Part shown: positions 36,508-45,593 of the stretch, one piece after another
Position numbering within the stretch: the first letter of the stretch is position 1
How the letters are laid out: every line of letters starts with the position of its first letter
From: Promicromonospora sukumoe
GTDB taxonomy: Bacteria > Actinomycetota > Actinomycetes > Actinomycetales > Cellulomonadaceae
Assembly (NCBI RefSeq): GCF_014137995.1
Contig: NZ_JACGWV010000002.1
Span: 620,001 to 684,000 of the forward strand
DNA length: 64,000 nt
Direction of reading: 5' to 3'
Program-made: the position numbers and the translations under genes
The notes under the pieces: generated by a model
What the model was told of the DNA's origin: nothing
The model's input: only the letters and a program-made list of their open reading frames with translations
The model's database searches: none

Positions 36508-38169
36508 ATGGGTTGGTACGAACGGTGGGCAGGTTGGTCCGAGCGGTACCGGTTCGTGATGGACCTCGTCATCACGGCGCTGGCCGTGGTCGTCGTGGCC
36601 GTCACGGCGGGCGACAGCGCCCCCTACTACCTCTCCTCCACCAAGGCCGCCCTGATCTCCGCCGCGGTGGTCGCGCCGCTCGCCTGGTGCCGCACCCGGC
36701 CGGTCGCCTCGTGCGTCGCCGTCTTCGTGGCGTGCATGGTGCAGCTCGTCGTCTTCCACGTGCCGGTGCTGATGCCCGCCGACCTGGCCGTGCTGGTGTC
36801 GATGTACTGCGTCACCGTCTACGGGCCCCGCTGGGCGTACCTGATGGCGTGCGGGATGGCCGTGGTCGGCCCGCTGGTCGTGGGCGCGACCATGTGGTTC
36901 CAGATGCAGGGGTCGGACTACGGGCCGGACCTCGGCCCGACCGCGGGCACGGTCGTGGTGATCGTGATGTTCCTGGCCTGCGCCTTCGCGTTCGGCCTGG
37001 TCCGCCGGTCACGGCGGTCGATGCTCGTCGCCATGCGCGACCGTGCCGAGCGGCTGGAGATCGAGCGCGACCAGCAGGCCCAGATCTCCACGGCCGCCGA
37101 GCGGTCCCGGATCGCGCGCGAGATGCACGACATCGTGGCGCACTCCCTGTCGGTGGTCATCGCGCAGGCCGACGGCGGCCGGTACGCCGCGGCAGCGAAC
37201 CCCGCCGCCGCCGAGCGGGCCCTCGGCACCATCGCCGAGACCGGACGCGCCGCGCTGGCCGACATGCGCCGCCTGCTGGGCGTGCTGCGGGAGGGTCCGG
37301 ACCGGAGCACGACGCCGTTGGGCCTGGTCGCGCCCGACCACCCGGCCCGCGCGCTCCCGGCCCGGGGAGCCGCGGCCGGGGCTGCCGGTACGGCCGGCCC
37401 GGCGCACGGCACCGGCGGTCCCGGCGGCGCCCGTCCCGCGACGCCGCCCGCCGCCGCTCCCCTGCGGCCCCAGCCCGACGTCACCGACCTGCGTGATCTC
37501 GTGGACCAGGCCCGCGACGACGGCCTGCGCGTCTCCTGGGCCCGGGTGGGCGTGGAGCGGCGGCTGCCGCCCGGCGTCGGGCTCACGCTGTTCCGCGTGT
37601 GCCAGGAGGCCCTGACCAACGTGCGCAAGCACGCGGGGCCCCGGCCCGCCGTCACCCTGCTGCTGCGCTGGGGCGAGGAGGAGGTGGAGCTGCGCGTGGA
37701 CGACGACGGCCGCGGCCTGGCGGCCGACGGCTCCCCCGGCCCCGCCGAGGCGGCGCCCGCGGCGGGCTTCGGCCTGCTGGGGATGCGCGAGCGCGCCGAG
37801 ATGTTCGGCGGGACGCTCACCGCCGGGCCGCGGCGCGGCGGCGGGTTCTCGGTCCGGTTCGTCGTGCCGATCCCGCGGGCCGCGGACCGGCCGCCCGCCG
37901 GCGCCTTCGCGGACCCCGAGGGCCTCGCCGAACCGGCCGGGCCCGTGGACGCCGTCGGCCCTACGGAGGCAGCCGAACCCACTGAGCCCACCGAGCCCGC
38001 GGAGCCCACTGAGCCCGCCGAGCCCGCTGTACCCCCCGCGTCCTCCGGGACCGGCGACGAGCCCGCGCGGGCCGCTGCCCGCACGACCGGGCGCAGCATC
38101 TCCGAACGCCGCACCACTGAACGCAGCACCACCGAACCGAGCACCACGACCGAGGAGAACGATGACTGA
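36508..38169 (+). CDS. NarL-type sensor histidine kinase (HisKA_3)
   Basis: 553 aa. Four to five TM helices in the first 165 residues with almost no extracellular loop (intramembrane-sensing type), HisKA_3 dimerisation domain with His207 in REMHDIVAHSL, a Pro/Ala/Gly-rich insert (about 280-315), and HATPase_c with ALTNVRKHAG, DDDGRG and GFGLLGMRERAE. The C-terminal 90 residues are low complexity, including EPTEP/EPAEP repeats encoded by near-identical hexamers at about 37970-38030. Coding end overlaps the regulator gene by eight bases. DesK/LiaS-like in architecture. Confidence 0.9.
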   Translation: MGWYERWAGWSERYRFVMDLVITALAVVVVAVTAGDSAPYYLSSTKAALISAAVVAPLAWCRTRPVASCVAVFVACMVQLVVFHVPVLMPADLAVLVSMYCVTVYGPRWAYLMACGMAVVGPLVVGATMWFQMQGSDYGPDLGPTAGTVVVIVMFLACAFAFGLVRRSRRSMLVAMRDRAERLEIERDQQAQISTAAERSRIAREMHDIVAHSLSVVIAQADGGRYAAAANPAAAERALGTIAETGRAALADMRRLLGVLREGPDRSTTPLGLVAPDHPARALPARGAAAGAAGTAGPAHGTGGPGGARPATPPAAAPLRPQPDVTDLRDLVDQARDDGLRVSWARVGVERRLPPGVGLTLFRVCQEALTNVRKHAGPRPAVTLLLRWGEEEVELRVDDDGRGLAADGSPGPAEAAPAAGFGLLGMRERAEMFGGTLTAGPRRGGGFSVRFVVPIPRAADRPPAGAFADPEGLAEPAGPVDAVGPTEAAEPTEPTEPAEPTEPAEPAVPPASSGTGDEPARAAARTTGRSISERRTTERSTTEPSTTTEENDD

Positions 38170-38857
38170 GGCCCTCGACGCGCCCGTACGGGTCGCGCTG
38201 GTCGACGACCAGCCGCTGGTCCGCGCCGGGCTGCGGATGGTGATCGACTCCCAGCCCGACCTACAGGTGGTGGTCGAGGCCGACGACGGCCGCGACGCCC
38301 TGCGCCGGCTCGCCGCCACGGTGTCCGACGTCGTGCTGATGGACGTGCGCATGCCCGGGATGGACGGCCTGACCGCGACCCGGGCGCTGCTGGGCGACGG
38401 CGGCGTCGCGGCGGGCGACCCGCGCGTCGTCGTGCTGACGACGTTCGACCTGGACGAGTACGTGCTGGACGCGATCCGCGCGGGCGCCAGCGGGTTCCTG
38501 CTCAAGGACGCCCAGCCGGAGGAGCTGCTCACGGCGATCCGCACCGTGCACCAGGGCGACGCGGTGATCGCGCCGTCGTCCACGCGGCGGCTGATGGAGC
38601 GCCTGGTCACGGCGCTGCCGCCCGAGGAGGCGGCGGGGCCGCAGGAGGCGCTGGCCGGCCTCACGGGCCGCGAGCGCGAGGTCCTGGTGCTCATGGCGCG
38701 CGGGCGGTCCAACACGGAGATCGCGTCCGACCTGTTCGTCGCCGAGGCGACCGTCAAGACGCACGTGGGCCGCATCCTCGCGAAGCTCGACGCGCGCGAC
38801 CGGGTCCAGGCCGTGGTGACGGCGTACGAGACGGGCCTCGTCCGCCCGGGCTCCTGA
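38162..38857 (+). CDS. NarL/LuxR-type response regulator
   Basis: 231-aa regulator with receiver domain (Asp15-Asp16 acidic pair, phosphoacceptor Asp61, Lys in LLKDA) and a LuxR helix-turn-helix at about 165-225 (LTGREREVLVLMARGRSNTEIA, ATVKTHVGRIL). Overlaps the kinase gene. Converges on the ABC-exporter genes, which are plausible targets because such pairs often control a neighbouring MacB/FtsX-type exporter. Confidence 0.93.
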   Translation: MTEALDAPVRVALVDDQPLVRAGLRMVIDSQPDLQVVVEADDGRDALRRLAATVSDVVLMDVRMPGMDGLTATRALLGDGGVAAGDPRVVVLTTFDLDEYVLDAIRAGASGFLLKDAQPEELLTAIRTVHQGDAVIAPSSTRRLMERLVTALPPEEAAGPQEALAGLTGREREVLVLMARGRSNTEIASDLFVAEATVKTHVGRILAKLDARDRVQAVVTAYETGLVRPGS

Positions 38858-38864
38858 CCCGCTC

Positions 38865-38925
38865 GCTGAGTGCTGGGTATTTGCGCTTCCGCGGCCGTTC
38901 CGGGCGCAATTACCCAGCACTCAGC
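38865..38925. terminator. 22-bp inverted repeat between convergent genes
   Basis: Arms 38865-38886 and 38904-38925 pair with a single mismatch across a 17-nt loop. It has an AT-richer middle (GGGTATTTGCGC) and separates the regulator gene from the convergent permease gene. Confidence 0.8.
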
Positions 38926-38949
38926 GGCGGCTCGGTGGCTGGTCGGTGG

Positions 38950-41658
38950 CTACTCGGTGGCTAGGGCTGCCACCGGCCTGATCCGGACGGCGGCCCGTGC
39001 GGGCACGACCGAGGCGACCAGCCCGGCCACGAGGGCGACGCCGAGCACGGCGGCGACGTCGGGCCACGGGACCACGAGCGGCACGGTGCCGAGGGTGGAC
39101 AGGGCCGTGGTGGCACCGGCCCAGCCGTACAAGAGGCCGAGCAGCACGCCGAGCACGGCGCCGACGCCCGCGATGACCATGCCCTCGACGGCGAGCGTGG
39201 CCCGGAGCTGGCCGCGCGAGAGCCCGATGGCGCGCAGCATGGCGTTCTCGCGGGTGCGGTCGATGACGGACAGGGACAGGGTGTTGGCGACGCCGATCAG
39301 GGCGATGAGCACGGCGACGGCGAGCAGGCCGACGACGATCGCGAGGATCACGTCGATGATCTGCTGGTAGGCGGACCGCTGGACGACGATCCCGGCGATC
39401 CCGACGGTCTCCCCGGTCGTCGAGACCGCGTCCTGCACGGCGGTGACGACGTCGGCGGCGTCGTGCTCGTCGTCGACGCCCGCCCACAGCTCTCCGGCCG
39501 GGTGGTCGGGGGCGAGGGCGTCGAGGTCGTGCGGGGTGAGGTAGGCGCGGTCGGACCGGGAGCCGCTGTGCACGACGTCGAGCGTGAGGTCGCCGCCGGG
39601 GCCGGTGAGCTCGACGGTGTCTGCGCCCTCCAGGCCGTACAACCGGGCCGCCCGCTCCGGGACCACGAGGGTGCCGGGGCGCAGCAGGTCGGCGTCGGCG
39701 GGCGTGTTCGCCACGGCGCGCAGGTCGGCCGGGTCGACGACGGCGACCTGCACGGGGCGGCCGCCGTCGGCCCGCTCGGCCGACAGGTTGGTCACCGGGA
39801 CCACGGCGCCCAGCCCGTCGACGTCGGCCAGCGCCTCGGTGACGACGGCGGGCACGGCGGCCGGTGCGCCGTCCCGGTCGAGCGTGGTGCCGGTGAGCTG
39901 GAGGTCGACGGGGAAGCGGGCGTCGAGCTCGTCGTCGAGGGCGGCGCGGGCGCTGGCGGCGCCCGTCGTCATCATGGACACGAGGGTGACGCCGATGAGC
40001 AGCGCGGTCGACGTCGCGGCGGTGCGGCGGGGGTTGCGCAGCGCGTTGGCCGAGGCCAGGCGGGCGGCCGGTCCGCCGGCGCCCACGAGGCGCCCGAACC
40101 CGGCGGCGACCCGCGGCAGCCAGAAGACCGACCCGACGATGACGCCGGCGAGCGAGACCGAGCCGCCGAGGACGGTCGCGAAGAGGCCGACGTCGACTCT
40201 GCCGTCCATGCCGAGCGCCACGCCCGCACCCAGCAGCACCAGCCCGCCGAGGGTCGCGAGGGCCGCGAGCACGCCCCGGCCGCGCCCGGTGCCGTGGCGG
40301 CCGGGTGCGTCGGACGGGCGCAGGGCCGCCAGCGGGGCGACGCGCGACGCCGCCCGCGCGGGGGCGAGCGCGGCGGCCAGCGTCACCAGCAGGCCGACGC
40401 CGAGCGGGCCGAGCACCACGGGCAGGCTCAGGGGGACGGACCGCGGCAGCGTGACGCCGAGGTCGAAGTTCGGCGCGACCAGGAGCCCGGCCTGCACGAG
40501 CAGGGACCCGACGACGATCCCGCCCGCCGACGCGACGGTGCCCAGGACCGCCGCCTCCAGCAGGACGCCGCGGTAGACCTGACCCGTGCCCGCGCCGACG
40601 CAGCGCAGCAGCGCGAGGGTGTGCGACCGCTGGGCGACCAGCACCTGGAACGTGTTGGCGATGACGAGGCCCGCGACCACCAGGGACACCGCGGCCAGGG
40701 CCAGGACGAACACGAGGTAGACGATGTTCTGGCCGTCCGAGATCGCCGAGACGACGTCCTGGGCGTACTCCCGCGGCGTGGTCACGCCCGTGGCGGACGG
40801 GACCGCGGCGGCGAGGGCGTCCCGCGCCGCCGCGACGGCGGCCGGGTCACCGGGGTGGTCGAGGGCGACGACGAGGGTCCGCATGCCGGCGGGACCGGCC
40901 GTGTTCGTGCCGTCGGCGGCATCGGCCTTCTTGCCGTCGGCAGCGTCGGCCTTCTTGCGGCCAGCGCCGTCGGCGCTCCCGGCGTCGGCCTTCCCGCCGT
41001 CGGCCGGGACGGAGGCGAGCCGGTCCCGCAGGGCCTTCGGGGTGACGACGGCGACGCCGCCGCCCGCCGCGTACGCGCCCCGCGGGTCGTCGACCACGCC
41101 GGACACCGTGAGCCGCTCGACGGCCTGCCGGCCGCCGAAGCACTCGGCGCCGTTCTTGTCGACGGCGGGGCGCTCCCCCTGGATGCAGCGCGTCGAGGTG
41201 ATCGTGTCGCCCACGCCGACGCCGAACAGCTCGGCGGCGTCGGCGGGAAGGGCGATGCGGTCGGGCCGGTCCGGCCACGCGCCGTCGGCCAGGACCAGCG
41301 GCGAGAGCCGCGGGTCGGACGGGGCGCCCACCAGAGACTGGTAGACCGCCCGCCCGCCGTGGACGAGCTCCGCGTACGCGCCCTGGAACCCGTCCGCGGC
41401 GGCGACGCCGTCGACGTCCCGCACCGCGTCGACGTCCGCCGCCGTCATGGTGCCCTCGCGGTCGAAGACCACGAGGTCGGCGTCGGCGTACTGCGCGGCC
41501 ACCTGGTCGTACGTGGTGCGGGTGATGACGGTGCCCGCCTGGAGCGTCGCCGCCACGAACGCGGTGCTGATGACGACGGCGAGGCCCGCCGCGGCGAGCC
41601 GGCCGACGCTGCGCCGCATCTGGACGAGGGTGAGCCGGAGGGTGGGGCTGGTCAGCAC
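38950..41658 (-). CDS. ABC transporter permease, FtsX/MacB type (copy 2)
   Basis: 902-aa permease with an N-terminal TM helix, a large extracytoplasmic domain, and two FtsX blocks (about 285-420 and 770-895) each with three to four TM helices. It is a full-length paralogue of the protein at 41764-44382 (shared LTLxQMRRSxGRLAAAG and TTYDQVAAxYADADLVV at the start, RPVAALATE at the end). A Lys/Ala/Asp repeat (KKADAADG, about 232-250) is unique to this copy. GTG at 41658 lies inside the last codons of a 16-codon minicistron, suggesting translational coupling. Uses presumably the single ATPase at 44379-45212. Confidence 0.88.
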   Translation of the reverse strand: MLTSPTLRLTLVQMRRSVGRLAAAGLAVVISTAFVAATLQAGTVITRTTYDQVAAQYADADLVVFDREGTMTAADVDAVRDVDGVAAADGFQGAYAELVHGGRAVYQSLVGAPSDPRLSPLVLADGAWPDRPDRIALPADAAELFGVGVGDTITSTRCIQGERPAVDKNGAECFGGRQAVERLTVSGVVDDPRGAYAAGGGVAVVTPKALRDRLASVPADGGKADAGSADGAGRKKADAADGKKADAADGTNTAGPAGMRTLVVALDHPGDPAAVAAARDALAAAVPSATGVTTPREYAQDVVSAISDGQNIVYLVFVLALAAVSLVVAGLVIANTFQVLVAQRSHTLALLRCVGAGTGQVYRGVLLEAAVLGTVASAGGIVVGSLLVQAGLLVAPNFDLGVTLPRSVPLSLPVVLGPLGVGLLVTLAAALAPARAASRVAPLAALRPSDAPGRHGTGRGRGVLAALATLGGLVLLGAGVALGMDGRVDVGLFATVLGGSVSLAGVIVGSVFWLPRVAAGFGRLVGAGGPAARLASANALRNPRRTAATSTALLIGVTLVSMMTTGAASARAALDDELDARFPVDLQLTGTTLDRDGAPAAVPAVVTEALADVDGLGAVVPVTNLSAERADGGRPVQVAVVDPADLRAVANTPADADLLRPGTLVVPERAARLYGLEGADTVELTGPGGDLTLDVVHSGSRSDRAYLTPHDLDALAPDHPAGELWAGVDDEHDAADVVTAVQDAVSTTGETVGIAGIVVQRSAYQQIIDVILAIVVGLLAVAVLIALIGVANTLSLSVIDRTRENAMLRAIGLSRGQLRATLAVEGMVIAGVGAVLGVLLGLLYGWAGATTALSTLGTVPLVVPWPDVAAVLGVALVAGLVASVVPARAAVRIRPVAALATE

Positions 41659-41702
41659 GCGGAAGCCGAACGGTCCGCCGGTACGTGCACGTTGGTGTCC
41701 AC
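41652..41702 (-). pseudogene. remnant 5' end of a second ABC ATPase gene (16 codons)
   Basis: With its GGGAG ribosome site it reads VDTNVHVPADRSASAC then TGA. The first 31 bases match the start of the ATPase gene at 45212 at 28 positions, and the upstream GAG-rich site is similar too. The reading stops just inside the permease start. It looks like a relic of an ATPase-permease duplication in which the rest of the ATPase was lost, now possibly acting as a coupling leader peptide. Confidence 0.75.
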
Positions 41703-41763
41703 GAGATCTCTCCCTCGAGTCGTTGCGGCTGCTGCGTGCTGACCTGCGCCCTACCTGTTCCTC

Positions 41764-44382
41764 CTACTCGGTCGCGAGCGCCGCGACGGGGCGCGTGCGC
41801 ACGGCGGCCCGCGCCGGCACGACCGAGGCGACCAGACCGGCGACCAGGGCGACGGCGAGGACGATCGCGATCTCGACCCACGGGACCGCGAGCGGCACGG
41901 TGCCCACCATGGACAGGGCCGAGGCCGCGCCCGCCCAGCCGTACACGAGGCCTAGCAGGATCCCGAGGACCGCGCCGACGCCGGCGATCAGCATGCCCTC
42001 GACGGCGAGCGTGGCCCGCAGCTGCCCGGTGGACAGCCCGATCGCGCGGAGCATCGCGTTCTCGCGGGTACGTTCGACGACGGACAGCGAGAGGGTGTTC
42101 GCCACGCCGATGAGCGCGATGATCACGGCCACCGCGAGCAGGCCGACGACGATCCCCAGGACGACGTCGATCACCTCCTCGTAGGCCTCCCGCTCGACGA
42201 CCGCGCCCGTCACGTCCACGGCCTCCCCGGTCACGGAGACGGCGTCCTGCACGGCGGCGACGGCGTCCGCCGGGTCCTGGCCCTCGGCGACGCTGCCCCA
42301 CAGGGTGTTCGCGGCCACGTCCTGGTTGAAGGCGGCCAGGTCGAGCGGGGTCAGGTAGGCGGAAGAGGCACGCAGGTCGGTGCGGACGACGTCCAGGGTC
42401 ACCTCGCCGGCCGGTCCGGTCAGCGTGAGGCTGTCCTGGCCCTCCAGGCCGTAGCTCTCGGCGACCCGGTCGGGCAGGAGCAACGTGCCGCGCTCCAGCG
42501 ACGCGACGTCGCCCGGGGTGTTCAGCACCTCCCGCAGCTGCTCGGGCTCCGCGGCGGTGACCGGGACCACCGACTCGACGCCCCCGCCCACGGTCGCGGT
42601 GGACGTGGTCACCTCGGCCACGGCGCGCAGGTCGCCGACGCCGCGCACGGCGTCGGTCACGGAGCCCGGCAGGGCGACCAGGTCGCCCGCCGCGCCGTAC
42701 GACGTCGAGGAGACCTGGAGGTCCACGGGGTACAGCGCGTCGAGCTCCTCGTCCATGGCGAGCCGGGCGCTGGCGGCGCCCGTGGTCATCATGGAGACGA
42801 GCGTGACGCCGATGAGCAGGGCGGTCGCCGTCGCCGCGGTACGACGCGGGTTGCGCTGCGTGTTCGCTGCCGCGAGACGGGCGGAGGGGCCGGCCGAGCC
42901 GATCATGCGGCCGATACCGGCGGCGACCTTGGGCAGCCAGAAGACGGCACCGATCACCACGCCCACCAGTGACACGCAGCCACCGGCCACGGCGGCCAGC
43001 ACGCCGATGTCCGCCTTGTCGGTCATGCCCAGGTAGACCCCGCCGGCCATGACGGCGAGCCCGCCGAAGGTGGCGAGCCCGGCCAGGACGGCACGGGCGC
43101 GGCCGGCACCGCGCAGCGTCGGCGCGTCGGAAGGCCGCAGGGCGGCGAGCGGAGCCACGCGGGAGGCCGCACGGGCCGGGGCGAGCGCGGCGGCGAGCGT
43201 CACCAGCACGCCGACGGCGAGCGGGAGGAGCACGACGGGCGCGCTCACGGCGATGGTCGTGGGGAGCTGGACCCCGAGGCCGAAGGCCGGCGCCACCAGC
43301 AGGCCACCCTGCACGAGCAGGGAGCCGAGGAGCACGCCCGCCACCGAGGCGAGGAGGCCGAGGACGGCGGCCTCGAGCAGGACGCTGCGGTAGATCTGGC
43401 CGGTGTCCGCGCCGACGGCGCGGAGCAGGGCGAGGGTCCGCGACCGCTGCGCGACGAGCACCTGGAAGGTGTTGGCGATGACGAGGCCCGCGACGACGAG
43501 CGCCACGGCGGCGAAGCCCAGGACGAACACCAGGAAGATGATGTTCTGGCCGCCCGTGAGGCCTGCCACGACCTCCTCGGCGTACTCCTGCGTGGTCACG
43601 ACGCCGGTGGCCGCCGGAACCGCCTCGGCGAGCGCGTCCCGGACCGCGTCGACCGCGGCCGGGTCGCCGGGCTGGTCGAGAGCCACGACGATCTCCTGGA
43701 GCTCTTCCGGCTGACCGGGCTCCCGGTCGTCGGCGAGCCACTGGGCCATGGTCTCCGGGGCGACGACGGCCATGCCGCCGGCGAGCGCGAAGGCCTGGTT
43801 CGGGTCGTCCACCAACCCCGAGATTTTCAGCTTCTCGTCGACGTCCTGACCGTCGTAGTAGCTGGTGCCGTCGGCCGCGACGGTGGGCTCGTCGTCCATC
43901 ACCCAGCGGCTGGCGGAGACGGTGTCCCCCACGCCGAGGTCGAACCGCTCGGCGACGTCCGCCGGGAGGGCGATGCTGTCGGCCCCTTCCGGCCACGCCC
44001 CGTCCGTCAGGGCCAGCGGGGAGAGCCGGGGGTCGGAGGCCTGCGGGACGATCGACTGGTAGATCGTCTTGCCGCCGTGGTTGAGCGCAACATAGGTGCT
44101 CAGGGACCCGTCGGCCGCCGCGACACCGTCGGTGGCCCGTACGGCCTCGACGTCGTCCGGCGTCAGGGCGTAGGAGTCGTCGGACACCACGAGGTCGGCG
44201 TCGGCGTACCGGGCGGCGACCTGGTCGTAGGTGGTGCTCGTGATGATGTTGCCGACCAGGAGCGTGGCCGCGACGAACGCGGTGCCGATGGCAATCGCGA
44301 CACCGGCGGCGGCGAGGCGGCCGGTGCTGCGGCGCATCTGCCCCAGGGTGAGGCGCGCTGTGGGGAAAGAAGCGGACATCAC
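41764..44382 (-). CDS. ABC transporter permease, FtsX/MacB type (copy 1)
   Basis: 872-aa permease, same layout as the paralogue downstream: TM1, large extracytoplasmic domain, two FtsX domains (about 260-395 and 735-865). Directly downstream of its ATPase with overlapping stop and start; either GTG 44382 or ATG 44379 may initiate. Likely exports or extracts a peptide or lipid from the envelope, possibly in antimicrobial resistance (inference from family). Confidence 0.9.
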   Translation of the reverse strand: MMSASFPTARLTLGQMRRSTGRLAAAGVAIAIGTAFVAATLLVGNIITSTTYDQVAARYADADLVVSDDSYALTPDDVEAVRATDGVAAADGSLSTYVALNHGGKTIYQSIVPQASDPRLSPLALTDGAWPEGADSIALPADVAERFDLGVGDTVSASRWVMDDEPTVAADGTSYYDGQDVDEKLKISGLVDDPNQAFALAGGMAVVAPETMAQWLADDREPGQPEELQEIVVALDQPGDPAAVDAVRDALAEAVPAATGVVTTQEYAEEVVAGLTGGQNIIFLVFVLGFAAVALVVAGLVIANTFQVLVAQRSRTLALLRAVGADTGQIYRSVLLEAAVLGLLASVAGVLLGSLLVQGGLLVAPAFGLGVQLPTTIAVSAPVVLLPLAVGVLVTLAAALAPARAASRVAPLAALRPSDAPTLRGAGRARAVLAGLATFGGLAVMAGGVYLGMTDKADIGVLAAVAGGCVSLVGVVIGAVFWLPKVAAGIGRMIGSAGPSARLAAANTQRNPRRTAATATALLIGVTLVSMMTTGAASARLAMDEELDALYPVDLQVSSTSYGAAGDLVALPGSVTDAVRGVGDLRAVAEVTTSTATVGGGVESVVPVTAAEPEQLREVLNTPGDVASLERGTLLLPDRVAESYGLEGQDSLTLTGPAGEVTLDVVRTDLRASSAYLTPLDLAAFNQDVAANTLWGSVAEGQDPADAVAAVQDAVSVTGEAVDVTGAVVEREAYEEVIDVVLGIVVGLLAVAVIIALIGVANTLSLSVVERTRENAMLRAIGLSTGQLRATLAVEGMLIAGVGAVLGILLGLVYGWAGAASALSMVGTVPLAVPWVEIAIVLAVALVAGLVASVVPARAAVRTRPVAALATE

Positions 44383-45212
44383 GCACCCGCCCCGGACACG
44401 GCGCCGGTGATTCCGGTGGTGACGGCGGGTTCGAGGGTGCGCAGGGCGTCCAGACCGGCCATCGCGGACTCCGGCGTCGGATCGCTGATGTCGCCCGCGA
44501 TGCGGCCGTCCGCGATGAGGACCACCCGGTCCGCGTAGGCGGCGGCCGACGGGTCGTGGGTGACCATGATGATCGTGCGGCCCAGCTCCCGCACCGAACG
44601 GCGCAGGAAGGACAGGACCTCGGCGCCGGAGCGCGAGTCGAGGTTGCCGGTCGGTTCGTCCGCGAACACGACGTCGGGCTGCGCGATCAGCGCACGCGCG
44701 ATCGCGACCCGCTGCTGCTGCCCACCGGAGAGCTCACCCGGACGGTGCGTGAGACGGCCGGTCAGGCCCAGGGTCTCCACCAGGGTGTCCAGCCACGCCT
44801 TGTCCAGGGTGGCACCGGCCAGCTCGACGGGCAGGGTGATGTTCTGCTCCGCGGTGAACATCGGCAGCAGGTTGAACTGCTGGAACACGAACCCGATCCG
44901 GTCGCGACGCAGCTTCGTCAGGGACTTGTCGTTCAGGCCCGTGATCTCGGTCTGGCCGAGGAACGCCTGACCGCTGGTCGCGGAGTCCAGACCCGCGAGC
45001 AGGTGCATCAGGGTCGACTTGCCCGAACCGGACGGGCCCATGATCGCGGTGAACTTGCCCTGCTCGAAGTCGACGTCCACGCCGTCCAGGGCGCGCACGA
45101 TCGCCTCACCCTTGCCGTACGTCTTGGTCAGGTTCCGGGCCCGTACGGCACGGGCGGCGCTGTCCGGGCCGGGGGCGGGCTGGTCCGCCGGGACGTACAC
45201 GGTGGTGTCCAC
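44379..45212 (-). CDS. ABC transporter ATP-binding protein, LolD/MacB type
   Basis: 277-aa ATPase. Walker A GPSGSGKST, Q-loop VFQQFNLLP, signature LSGGQQQRVAIARAL, Walker B VVFADEPTGNLD and switch His in MVTHD are all intact. C-terminal 45 residues are an extension. GTG start at 45212 with GAGGAG six nt upstream. Heads the exporter operon. Confidence 0.95.
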   Translation of the reverse strand: MDTTVYVPADQPAPGPDSAARAVRARNLTKTYGKGEAIVRALDGVDVDFEQGKFTAIMGPSGSGKSTLMHLLAGLDSATSGQAFLGQTEITGLNDKSLTKLRRDRIGFVFQQFNLLPMFTAEQNITLPVELAGATLDKAWLDTLVETLGLTGRLTHRPGELSGGQQQRVAIARALIAQPDVVFADEPTGNLDSRSGAEVLSFLRRSVRELGRTIIMVTHDPSAAAYADRVVLIADGRIAGDISDPTPESAMAGLDALRTLEPAVTTGITGAVSGAGA

Positions 45213-45593
45213 GAGAATCTCCTCGGTTGTGACGCTTGGTAGGGCGCTGCTGGGTCGTGCGGGCGGGCCGCCGGTGGTGGCTCGCACCGGGCGATGCCTG
45301 CGGGAAGGTTTCCCGTCTGCGGCCCGGAAGTGGTCCGGCCTTCCCGGGGAGACCCCGGTTCGGCCGGCATCAACGAACCTACGGAGCCGGGGGCGGTCAC
45401 GGCATCGGGCGTCGGCCTGATCCTTCCCTGGTCTCGTCATCCCTTGGTCGTACGTCTGGTCAGCCCCGGGTAGGGGCAGTCCCCCAGGGGTTGTGCCCCA
45501 GGGAGCGCGACGCCGGGCCTGTGGAAACTGGGTTTGTGCACAGAAGCCCTGGTCACAGCCCCGGAGGTGCCCGACGGCGGTGAGGCTGGGGGC
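45213..45593. other. divergent intergenic region, no gene seen
   Basis: 381 nt between the ATPase and the EccC-like gene. I see no credible coding sequence. A TAGGTT hexamer on the minus strand (45376-45381) could be the -10 for the exporter operon, with a long leader; there is no good -35. Short G/C inverted repeats around 45475-45510 are weak. Confidence 0.5.
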
